From positions 1 through 37,526 of the IMG/VR virus record IMGVR_UViG_3300036978_000071: DNA of 37,526 nucleotides; one strand, given 5' to 3'. This DNA is from a virus. The notes below the pieces were generated by a model, which saw only the letters and a program-made list of their open reading frames with translations, did not search any database and was not told where the DNA came from. The stretch's first letter is position 1, and every line of letters begins with the position of its first letter. Below, in pieces: positions 1 through 6,503 of this stretch. Made by a program: the position numbers and the translations under genes.

Positions 1-73
1 GATAACAAACGGGTAGCGAAACGGACGCGACCGATAACGCCGCTAGCCCGATAACGGTTCACCGTCCGATAAC
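1..73. repeat. Left-end short repeats (GATAAC)
   Basis: GATAAC occurs at 1-6, 33-38, 50-55 and 68-73. The last three are spaced 17-18 bp and each is preceded by C (CGATAAC). T7-like genomes carry short iterated repeats next to their terminal repeats, so this may be the equivalent here. No direct terminal repeat shared with the right end is visible in the window. Assignment to packaging or end function is inference. Confidence 0.45.
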
Positions 74-205
74 CAGCGACTCACGCCGCGCAATTCGCGC
101 GACCCGCGACCCCCCCCAAGGGGGGCTCTGCGCGCGCCGTATGTTAATCAAACCCCCTCATATTTTTGTTTCTAACATTTGGAACTTAAAGTTCTATTCC
201 AAATC
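74..205. other. Left-end noncoding, GC-rich then AT-rich
   Basis: No gene is supported here. Positions 90-140 are very GC-rich, with CGCG arms around CAATT and a C-tract abutting a G-tract near 111-126. The stretch then turns abruptly AT-rich at about 143-205. It lies downstream of the last minus-strand gene, so it could hold a weak terminator or a packaging signal. Neither is clear: no U-tract follows the C/G hairpin on the minus strand. Confidence 0.3.
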
Positions 206-337
206 TCAGTCTTTATCTTTGTAACCCGGCATCTTCTTTTCTTTCTTTTCAAACTTGGCTGACTCACCCTTCTCGTGTTTTTTGCCATGGATCTTGAGTT
301 CGGCACGAGTTGAATGGGTTTTCTTCTTGATCTTCAT
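206..337 (-). CDS. Small basic protein, 43 aa
   Basis: Unrecognised. A 43-residue, Lys-rich frame (starts MKIKKKTHSTRAEL, ends KMPGYKDKD) lies downstream of the metallopeptidase-like gene. It is supported by an AGGAG Shine-Dalgarno seven bases before the ATG, its position as the last gene on the coding strand, and the absence of a competing frame. The high Lys/Glu content with no hydrophobic segment suggests a soluble, perhaps nucleic-acid-binding peptide. This is composition only, not homology. Confidence 0.6.
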   Translation of the reverse strand: MKIKKKTHSTRAELKIHGKKHEKGESAKFEKKEKKMPGYKDKD

Positions 338-357
338 AGTAAGGCTCCTAGGAGGGT

Positions 358-720
358 CTACAAGGCTTCCGGTGAATCAGGTAGGGCCTGACTAGGGGGC
401 CAGTCTGGGAAGTCTGTAATGGGGTTGTGCTGGCCGTGCAAAGGACGGAACATTCTCTCGACCAACCAAGGGTTCTGGAAGAAGACACCCATCAGAGAGA
501 CTTCCAGAACACGAATCTGGGACTCCTCTAGGCTGAGTCCATAGACCTCAGAGATCATCTCAATGACTTCATGAAGGATGGTACTAGTCTCTACTTCTTT
601 TTTTAACCCTGTACTTACCTTTATAGAAGGGTAAGGGTAGAAGGAGAACTCACCAAAGTCACCTTCAGCTAGTTCAGTGATCTGTACTGGGATCTGGTAG
701 TTACCAAAGAAGACCTTCAA
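358..720 (-). CDS. Metallopeptidase-like phage protein
   Basis: A 120-residue protein. The central segment TILHEVIEMISEVYGL has the form of a zinc-peptidase helix (HExx plus a third acidic residue), followed by a second helix with E residues at about 65-75. Similar small phage proteins carry HExxH. Here the second His is Glu (HEVIE), so activity is uncertain. The start is TTG at 720, overlapping the stop of the HNH gene (TTGA), with AGAAGG seven bases upstream. The proline-rich C-terminus looks disordered. It lies in the cluster after the terminase, so a role in packaging or late infection is possible but unproven. Confidence 0.6.
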   Translation of the reverse strand: MKVFFGNYQIPVQITELAEGDFGEFSFYPYPSIKVSTGLKKEVETSTILHEVIEMISEVYGLSLEESQIRVLEVSLMGVFFQNPWLVERMFRPLHGQHNPITDFPDWPPSQALPDSPEAL

Positions 721-950
721 GAGTCACCCTTCTTCCTGTTGGCGTGTCTGCTCATGATCTTCAGGTTCTTCTTCCTGTTGTCTCTTGGGTTGCCGTTCTG
801 GTGATCTACTTCCTTGCCATCACCCTTCTTTACCCGTCCCTGCTTGATCATCAAAGACCTAGCCTTGTTCCTGCTGTCTCGTTCTTTGATCTGCTCTGGT
901 CTGCCGTGGTAGTCACGGTACTCTTTCTTGTAGTCGCGGGGTTTAGGCAT
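717..950 (-). CDS. HNH endonuclease
   Basis: A 77-residue, very basic protein. The C-terminal half has the HNH-type pattern VDHQNGNPRDNRKKNL...NRKKG, in which the DH pair, the central Asn residues and the final NRKK match small phage HNH nucleases. The N-terminal half is charged and has no recognised domain. Its place two genes after the large terminase is common for phage HNH proteins, which in some phages assist DNA packaging cleavage; others are free-standing homing-type nucleases. The Shine-Dalgarno is weak. Confidence 0.82.
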   Translation of the reverse strand: MPKPRDYKKEYRDYHGRPEQIKERDSRNKARSLMIKQGRVKKGDGKEVDHQNGNPRDNRKKNLKIMSRHANRKKGDS

Positions 951-967
951 GGTTCACCAAGGAATAT

Positions 968-1165
968 TTAGCTTCTTGTTTTTGCAGGGACTTGGCATTT
1001 AAATTCCTTACACATTTGAAGAACATCTGGAGAAACAGTCTCTCTGAGCATCCGCATACCACGGGCAAGAGCGGTAGCACTAGTGATCTCACCTCGACTA
1101 GAAAGGTGTTCCTCATAAAGAAGAACAACAGAAGCAGCCAAGATTTCTAATTCAGCTACATCCAT
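968..1165 (-). CDS. Small hypothetical protein after terminase
   Basis: Unrecognised, 65 residues. It starts MDVAELEILAASVVLLYEE and contains SATALARGMRMLRE, so it is predicted to be mostly helical. It overlaps the 3' end of the terminase gene by 10 bases and has AAGG about seven bases before its ATG, which supports coupled translation. T7 carries small genes (18.5, 19.5) around its terminase, but I see no sequence link. There is no clear signal peptide or membrane span. Confidence 0.55.
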   Translation of the reverse strand: MDVAELEILAASVVLLYEEHLSSRGEITSATALARGMRMLRETVSPDVLQMCKEFKCQVPAKTRS

Positions 1166-2805
1166 GTGTCACCTTTGGGTTTATGTCCAATAGCGTGTTC
1201 CATAAACCGCTCCAGTTCTAGATCAAATGCGTTGTCACGGTAGATGGACATCTTACGGTCAGCATCCTGAGCCATCTTGTCTACCCAGAATGACACAGCC
1301 ATGCTCAGAGTGTCTAGACGGTCATCGTGAGCCAGCGATCCCTTAGCCCTGCTGATGCGACTGAGCTGCCAGATAAGAGAGAACTGAAGAGCCTTCTCAC
1401 TGGTGTAGGTCTTGGTGGACTCGTAGTCGCTTTTAATGACCCCAATATCAATGACAAGCTTGTGCTGACACAGGACTGGCTCCAGTGTGTCGATGATGCG
1501 GCGTTCCTTCTGGATGTTGGAGCGGATCTCTTCAGTAGTGCAAGGGTATTCCTTCATCAGGTAAGGCTTTAGGAGTTCGGTGAACATACCGTCTCCAAAG
1601 TTGGACTCAACCAAGATGAGATTGACCTTGTGCTGCTTGGCAATGGATGTCAGCTTCTTCATGACATCCTCTCCGTAGCCTCCTACAAGCCCTCCACAGG
1701 CAGTCACATAGAGGAAGCCGTTCAGCATCTTCACAACGGCGTAAGCCGTCTCGTCGCCTCCACGGCCCGCAGGATCGATTGCCATGATCCCACCCTCATA
1801 GGGGATCCATTTACCCTGAAGTTCCATGGGAGCGTAGAAGCGATCACCATTGAAGCCGACACAAGGCAGATCCTTGGCAATGTTGTTTGGATTCATTGCC
1901 CAAATGGGCTTCTCAGGGGCATTATCTGGGTTCAATCCAAACACAATCAGGTCATTCACCTTGAGTGGGTAGCGATCCTGATCACTGAGGGTTGAATCCA
2001 ACATGAACTGAAGGGAGAACCCTGTTCGTCCATAGGAAGCCTCTCGCTCCATGAGGTCAAGTTCGGTGAACCGCTTTGGATCTGTGGGTTGACCGGCTTC
2101 ACCATCCCTGAGGAAGGGAGCCAGCTTGTCACCAAGGGCAGTCTTCAGCCTGTTGTCGGGAATACGGGCTGGCCACACCCTAGTCACATAGCCCTTGTCA
2201 GCCAAGCCGTGGTAAATCGACTGCTCCGTCTGCGGAGTACCTAGGTAAATGATTTCCCCACCCGGTTTTAGAACAGCCTCAAACTCAGCGGTCGAAGCCA
2301 GCAGCTTGTCCCGCATCACGGCAGTAGCAGAGTTGTTCAGAGACTCCACATCGTCGGCAATGATCAGGTCGCCGCGTGAGCCCGTGATCTGGCTGGTGAT
2401 GCCCTTCGATACCACACTGGGAGCCTGACTGGCAGGAGCAGGACCCACATCGAAAGCGATCTTTGAACTGCGCTGGTTGTCCTTCGGCTTCAGGTGTTGG
2501 CAAAAGGGTATCTCGTTGATGAGTCTCAGGGTGAATGTCGAGAAGTCATCCGAACGCTGCTTCGAGGCAGACACAACCAGAACATTCAAGCTAGGGTCAT
2601 GCAGAAGTCTCCACACGACATAAGCACTGGTAAGCCAGCTCTTTCCAACTCCTCGAAATGCTTGGATGACACGCCGCCTTGGTCCTTTATGCAGGTACTT
2701 AGCAATGTCTAGTTGTACTGGTGTAGGCTCAGGAAGACCAAGATGGTCCCAAGCAAGACAGACAAAGTTCCTAAAGTCCTTGAGTTTGTTCTGTGCATCG
2801 TTCAT
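1156..2805 (-). CDS. Terminase large subunit (gp19-like)
   Basis: This is the 549-residue packaging motor that drives DNA into the prohead at the portal and cuts concatemers. The N-terminal ATPase shows Walker A RGVGKS at about 51-56 and Walker B LIIADDVE with D151/D152 and the catalytic-type E154. A coupling-type motif YLGTPQ lies at about 187-192. The C-terminal RNase H-like nuclease has acidic residues in AIDPAGRGGDE (D344), LVESNFGDG (E400, D405) and HDDRLD (about 493-498). Length is close to T7 gp19. It follows the small terminase with an ATGA overlap. Confidence 0.95.
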   Translation of the reverse strand: MNDAQNKLKDFRNFVCLAWDHLGLPEPTPVQLDIAKYLHKGPRRRVIQAFRGVGKSWLTSAYVVWRLLHDPSLNVLVVSASKQRSDDFSTFTLRLINEIPFCQHLKPKDNQRSSKIAFDVGPAPASQAPSVVSKGITSQITGSRGDLIIADDVESLNNSATAVMRDKLLASTAEFEAVLKPGGEIIYLGTPQTEQSIYHGLADKGYVTRVWPARIPDNRLKTALGDKLAPFLRDGEAGQPTDPKRFTELDLMEREASYGRTGFSLQFMLDSTLSDQDRYPLKVNDLIVFGLNPDNAPEKPIWAMNPNNIAKDLPCVGFNGDRFYAPMELQGKWIPYEGGIMAIDPAGRGGDETAYAVVKMLNGFLYVTACGGLVGGYGEDVMKKLTSIAKQHKVNLILVESNFGDGMFTELLKPYLMKEYPCTTEEIRSNIQKERRIIDTLEPVLCQHKLVIDIGVIKSDYESTKTYTSEKALQFSLIWQLSRISRAKGSLAHDDRLDTLSMAVSFWVDKMAQDADRKMSIYRDNAFDLELERFMEHAIGHKPKGDTWM

Positions 2806-3011
2806 GCAGCCTCTTCCTCTTCAGGATCAAACGGCATGATCTTGGCGAGGTTCAGTAGAGGGACACTGTTCTTGACGCTGCCGTCAATCCCGTTGTCCTT
2901 GAGGAACTGACGAGCGACATTCATGTCTGCTGGAGAAGCTTCTCCTGATTGGATTCGCTCCAGCAAGGCAGAGCCTAGAGCAGTGTGGAGTTCGGCAAAG
3001 AGCTTGTCCAT
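2802..3011 (-). CDS. Terminase small subunit (gp18-like)
   Basis: A 69-residue protein. The central stretch ERIQSGEASPADMNVARQFLKDNGI is the typical signature of T7-like small terminases, followed by a short acidic tail (DPEEEEAA). In this family the subunit recognises concatemer DNA and presents it to the large subunit. The gene is immediately upstream of, and overlaps by 4 nt, the large terminase. A GAGGAGG Shine-Dalgarno lies about 11 bases before the ATG, on the long side, just upstream of the previous gene's stop. Confidence 0.88.
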   Translation of the reverse strand: MDKLFAELHTALGSALLERIQSGEASPADMNVARQFLKDNGIDGSVKNSVPLLNLAKIMPFDPEEEEAA

Positions 3012-3014
3012 TTT

Positions 3015-3494
3015 TTAAAATTCCTCCTCAAAGACTGTAAAGGGAAGAGTATCGATAAGTCTGGTGTTGTCCGTGAAATTCCAAATCCTCAAATTTCCCA
3101 CTCCAGTATCTGGAGTAGTAACCGCAATTCCCAAATATTGATTTGGAGAGACAGTGATTCCGTTAAAGGATCCACCGGGCCACAAAGTCCAAGTACCGGG
3201 ATTACTTTGATAATCCCCTGTTCCAAATGAAGTGCTAGAAATTTTGCGATACACGGTAACTACAGAAGAACCAGCTTGAAAATCAAAGAAAATTGAAACT
3301 GGAAAATTGAACCCAGTAAGTTGAGCAACAGCATTTACCCAAGAACTCGGTAAGAAAGCGTCTGCTGTTGTCCAGTTAACCGCATCTGGTGTGACATCAA
3401 TGTTTGGCCAGAACAACGGACCACTTAAAGGCCAAGATTTTAAACGATCATTAGTTGCACCAGCCATTGAGTTTCGGAGAATGAGATTGTGCAA
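3015..3494 (-). CDS. Putative structural/tail accessory protein, paralogue B
   Basis: A 159-residue protein, unrecognised by family, probably a virion or tail accessory beta-sandwich. It is paralogous to the gene at 3506-4012: both begin with an NLI.RN-like stretch and share a C-terminal pattern SxTxFGTxD, then P.G, then V.PNQY.G and a final G.L.I strand. I chose the TTG at 3494, with AGGAAG five bases upstream and 11 bases after the paralogue's stop, because it makes the two N-termini align. The ATG at 3467 lacks a clear Shine-Dalgarno. The longer frame to 3527 would overlap the upstream gene. Confidence 0.62.
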   Translation of the reverse strand: MHNLILRNSMAGATNDRLKSWPLSGPLFWPNIDVTPDAVNWTTADAFLPSSWVNAVAQLTGFNFPVSIFFDFQAGSSVVTVYRKISSTSFGTGDYQSNPGTWTLWPGGSFNGITVSPNQYLGIAVTTPDTGVGNLRIWNFTDNTRLIDTLPFTVFEEEF

Positions 3495-3505
3495 CTCAAC
3501 TTCCT

Positions 3506-4012
3506 TTAAGCAGTGGTGTGCGTCCAAGTAACAGGATTAAGCGTTACAAGAGTAATTTGGCCGTTGTGAGTGTGGATGGTAATAGTCAATGCTCCAGCAG
3601 CATTTGCGTGCATTCCAACGCCAACATATTGATTTGGAGCCACATAAAATGGCTTACCAGAAACTGTTGGAAGCCAACCGTTCGGACTAATGCCTATGTT
3701 GTTTGAATTTGGAATGTCCGTAGTACCAAAGGTTGTGTTAGACACCTTGTAGTAAATGGTTGCTCGTAGGGGAGTAGTGATCGTTATTGAGACAGCGATA
3801 TCTGTATTGACACTGGTGAATCGAAGAACACCGTTAGTCGATGTAGCAGGGGGACCAAGCGTTCCTGTTAACGCTACAACAGTAAATGTTTGTTCTGCTA
3901 CAGAATCAATCGCAGGAGTTTCAACAGTTGTTTGACTTAGTGGAAAACTTGTATTGCCACAACGGGCTTGGCGATACGCAAAGTTGTTCACGCGAATAAG
4001 GTTGGTAGCCAT
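3506..4012 (-). CDS. Putative structural/tail accessory protein, paralogue A
   Basis: A 168-residue, Ser/Thr/Val-rich beta protein starting MATNLIRVNNFAYRQ. It is the paralogue of the gene at 3015-3494, sharing SNTTFGTTD and VAPNQYVGVG motifs. Related DNA also survives: both carry TATTGATTTGGAG on the plus strand in the PNQY region (about 3137-3151 and 3630-3643). Position after fibre and collar genes suggests a virion surface or tail component, but no family is recognised. The ATG at 4012 has AAGGA four to five bases upstream; an in-frame extension to 4072 overlaps the previous gene. Confidence 0.62.
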   Translation of the reverse strand: MATNLIRVNNFAYRQARCGNTSFPLSQTTVETPAIDSVAEQTFTVVALTGTLGPPATSTNGVLRFTSVNTDIAVSITITTPLRATIYYKVSNTTFGTTDIPNSNNIGISPNGWLPTVSGKPFYVAPNQYVGVGMHANAAGALTITIHTHNGQITLVTLNPVTWTHTTA

Positions 4013-4019
4013 GAGATCC

Positions 4020-4364
4020 TTACTGGTGGATGTAACCGGTTGCGATTGCTGTATTTGTAGTAGTAACCACAATTCGCATATGGGGCATTAGTGCCACAGT
4101 TTTTGCACCAGATCCACCAACAGTTGCCGATCCTGCGCCAGTTGTAACACCTGTAGCGAGGTCTACCCATTCCCAAGTACTGGTAGTGGCAGTACGGTGA
4201 CATCCTTGAAGGGTGAAAGTACCCGTACCGTTTGACACCATGTTGAATACACCAATGTTGTACTTACTGTAGTTGTCAGTTTCGTTCAACTGGAGGGAGT
4301 ACGAGGCTGTAGCAGTTCCCGCACCTTGAGATGCAGCAAAAGATCCAAGAGTATGCGTCTTCAT
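4020..4364 (-). CDS. Putative structural protein
   Basis: A 114-residue protein, unrecognised. The composition (many Thr, Gly, Ala, alternating hydrophobic residues) suggests a beta-rich virion protein. N-terminal motif MKTHTLGSFAASQ; the C-terminal half contains a glycine-rich stretch (GAGSATVGGSGAK) then IVVTTTNTAIATG. AAGGAT five bases before the ATG supports the start. It sits in a co-directional run between the coiled-coil membrane protein and the paralogue pair, all downstream of the tail fibre, so a fibre or decoration role is plausible but unproven. Confidence 0.6.
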   Translation of the reverse strand: MKTHTLGSFAASQGAGTATASYSLQLNETDNYSKYNIGVFNMVSNGTGTFTLQGCHRTATTSTWEWVDLATGVTTGAGSATVGGSGAKTVALMPHMRIVVTTTNTAIATGYIHQ

Positions 4365-4373
4365 GATTTATCC

Positions 4374-4574
4374 TTATTTGATGAATCGAACAGCGAAACC
4401 AGAGAAAAATGAAATTACAGCGGCTCCACCCAGCAGCCAAGCCTTGCTTTGCTCTAGATGCCGCAGCCGAATGTCGTGTTGCTTGAGTTCTTCTTGTTGC
4501 GAACGCATGGAGTTGATCAGCGCGTCCACTTTTCCTTCTAAGCGACCAAGCGCCAGTAGTATTTCCTCGTTCAT
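4374..4574 (-). CDS. Coiled-coil membrane protein (XhlA/holin-like)
   Basis: A 66-residue protein. Residues about 5-45 are a heptad-type helix (LGRLEGKVDALINSMRSQQ...LRHLEQ), followed by one hydrophobic span, WLLGGAAVISFFSGFAVRF, and a basic end. This coiled-coil plus C-terminal membrane anchor resembles XhlA-type lysis proteins and other small phage membrane proteins. The ATG overlaps the collar-protein stop (ATGA). It could be a second holin, a spanin-like factor or a tail-associated membrane protein; context does not decide. Confidence 0.58.
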   Translation of the reverse strand: MNEEILLALGRLEGKVDALINSMRSQQEELKQHDIRLRHLEQSKAWLLGGAAVISFFSGFAVRFIK

Positions 4575-4858
4575 GTCGTGTCATACCGCTTGGCTTTGAT
4601 CATGTAGCGGAGTCGAGCGTTACCGCCCACATCGGCAATAGTCGGAACATTGAAGTTGCCTCCACCCGGATTGCCAAAGATGGTGCTGATCACCGCAAAC
4701 AGTTCTGCATAAGTGATTTGACTTACAGCTCCTCCATTACACAGCAGCCATCCCTTAGGGACGGTAGTGGATGTCAAGATCTGAACAGCCCCAATAGGGA
4801 TCTGTTGGGAATTGAACACAGGATCCGTCATGGATCCATCTACGAAGTTAAGAGCCAT
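4571..4858 (-). CDS. Phage tail collar domain protein
   Basis: A 95-residue protein that is almost only a tail-collar domain. The core PIGAVQILTSTTVPKGWLL continues into CNGGAV, then YAELFAVI, then NFNVPTI, the usual order in phage tail-fibre tip or collar domains. Such domains normally sit at the C-terminus of fibres, so this may be a separately encoded fibre tip or a subunit joining the fibre at 4858-6486. Its ATG overlaps the fibre stop codon (TAATG), implying coupled, near-stoichiometric synthesis. Confidence 0.78.
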   Translation of the reverse strand: MALNFVDGSMTDPVFNSQQIPIGAVQILTSTTVPKGWLLCNGGAVSQITYAELFAVISTIFGNPGGGNFNVPTIADVGGNARLRYMIKAKRYDTT

Positions 4859-6486
4859 TATCCAGTCCTTTGTGCAATGAAGTATCCGGTGCAGCTACTA
4901 AATGTAGAACCAGTCAACCATCCTGTACTGGATGAGCTTGTTAGGCCCGCTTGGTAAGCAAATGAATAAGTGGTTCCCGTAGCATTTTGCGACCACACAG
5001 CGAGAATGGCCCAAGTTCCAGCGCCAATTGGCCGAAGAACAGGATTAGAAGCTATTCCCTGAATTGTGGTTGATGGGCCTGTATCGTTAACAGCCCAAAC
5101 ACCAGTATTAAAGGTAAATGTAAAGGTTCCAAACGCCAGCCACCTTCGTGTGGACTTAGCAGTCATCAAGTAGTAGCCACCGGCAAGATCACCAGAAACT
5201 TGTTCTACTTGACCGTAAGTAAGTACTTCTCCTCCCGCTGCCGCAGCACCCACATTGGTGAACTTGTAAGCGTTCATGTTCACATTTCCCGTAGCTGTAG
5301 AGCCCACAGGAACATTGGTAAGAGCATCGAGAGACAAGGCTCCACTGGCTGCAACCTTGAGATACCGATCAACTCCTGCCAGTGCAGGACCAAAGAAAGA
5401 TCCACTGGTAGAGGCGTTCAGGTTGTTGTAGACAATGGTGTTGCTTGCAATCTTGTCTGAAGTAATCACTCCAGTACCCAGAGAAGCGTTGGTTACAGCA
5501 AGTGATCCCAACTTTGCACTGGTGACGGCTCCTACAGCAAGCTTGCCTTCAGTGACATTGAGGTCTGTGATGTTGGCAGTCACAACCGCATTGGTTCCTA
5601 ACTTACCCGCCGTTACAGCACCATCTATAATGGATGCAGCGTCTACAGCGTTGTCAGCAAGCTTGTCTGAGGTAACAGCGTTGGTTGCAATCTTGGCTGT
5701 AGTGACTGCACCATCAGCAAGGTAGGTTTCAGTCACCGCGCCATTTGGAAGAGCATCAAGAGCACTACGGGCAACACCAAAGTTGCGAACAGTGATGCTC
5801 ACACCTGCCGATGGAGCAGTAAGGAAAGTAAGCACTGATGCCGTGAGTGTGTAATCAGTTGTTGGTCGCTGAATGACACCACCAACCTCCACGATAAACA
5901 TTGCAGGATTAGTTGCCAGTGCTGTTGGGCTGAAGGTGAAGGCGGTTTGAGCAGCCACACCTGTAAAGGCCCAAGACTGGGGAACAGTGATTGCGGTTCC
6001 ATAGACCTGTGCAGCATCCAACTGAGCCTTGGTCACAAAATCACCGGGATCTACTCCCATGGCTCCATTAGTGATCTTTAGAGTCTCAGCGTCCCAGTTT
6101 GTTCCAGCACTATTCTTAGGAAGAGCACCAGAGCCCGTGTCATTGGCTTCTTGAACAATATGGAGCATTCCCTTGAAGCCCTTGTCCAGATCATCGGCTG
6201 TTAGGACGGAGCCGTTGGCAAAGTCAACGATCTCCGAAGTAAATCCAGATGAAGTGCTGGGGGTTTCTCGTTGAATGCGGACAATCACACTAGCAGCAGG
6301 AGCATTTCCCGCAGTAAAGACAACATTCTCGTTGCCGCCGCTTACATCTAGGCTGTAGTTGGTGGTTTGGAGGACATTGTTTAGGTACACCTTGATGTAC
6401 CCCGTGCTCAGGTAGTCATCAATTCCCGCAAAGGAAAAAGTGAGCTGAGATCCAGTTCCTGTGTGTGTGACATAGCTATTAGCCAT
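4858..6486 (-). CDS. Tail fibre protein (T7 gp17-like N-terminus)
   Basis: The 542-residue receptor-binding fibre. Residues 1-130 match the T7 fibre anchoring domain: FSFAGIDDYL, VRIQRETP, then VDFANGSVLTADDL and HIVQEAND, which in T7 attaches the fibre to the tail. A second short beta unit (about 165-245) echoes the first. Residues about 255-360 are roughly ten imperfect repeats of about ten residues with A/G-V-T-x-x-K-L/I, typical of a trimeric fibre shaft. The C-terminus (about 440-542) is a Thr/Ser/Trp-rich tip with no recognised domain. Start supported by a six-base match AAGGAG in the spacer before it would belong to this operon's style; here the ATG follows the long ejection gene's partner spacing less clearly. 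Confidence 0.88.
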   Translation of the reverse strand: MANSYVTHTGTGSQLTFSFAGIDDYLSTGYIKVYLNNVLQTTNYSLDVSGGNENVVFTAGNAPAASVIVRIQRETPSTSSGFTSEIVDFANGSVLTADDLDKGFKGMLHIVQEANDTGSGALPKNSAGTNWDAETLKITNGAMGVDPGDFVTKAQLDAAQVYGTAITVPQSWAFTGVAAQTAFTFSPTALATNPAMFIVEVGGVIQRPTTDYTLTASVLTFLTAPSAGVSITVRNFGVARSALDALPNGAVTETYLADGAVTTAKIATNAVTSDKLADNAVDAASIIDGAVTAGKLGTNAVVTANITDLNVTEGKLAVGAVTSAKLGSLAVTNASLGTGVITSDKIASNTIVYNNLNASTSGSFFGPALAGVDRYLKVAASGALSLDALTNVPVGSTATGNVNMNAYKFTNVGAAAAGGEVLTYGQVEQVSGDLAGGYYLMTAKSTRRWLAFGTFTFTFNTGVWAVNDTGPSTTIQGIASNPVLRPIGAGTWAILAVWSQNATGTTYSFAYQAGLTSSSSTGWLTGSTFSSCTGYFIAQRTG

Positions 6487-6503
6487 TTATTTACTCCTTA
6501 AAT

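Noticed and set aside
110-127. C-tract/G-tract hairpin as a terminator
   Set aside because: The loop would be only two to four bases and there is no U-tract on the minus strand.
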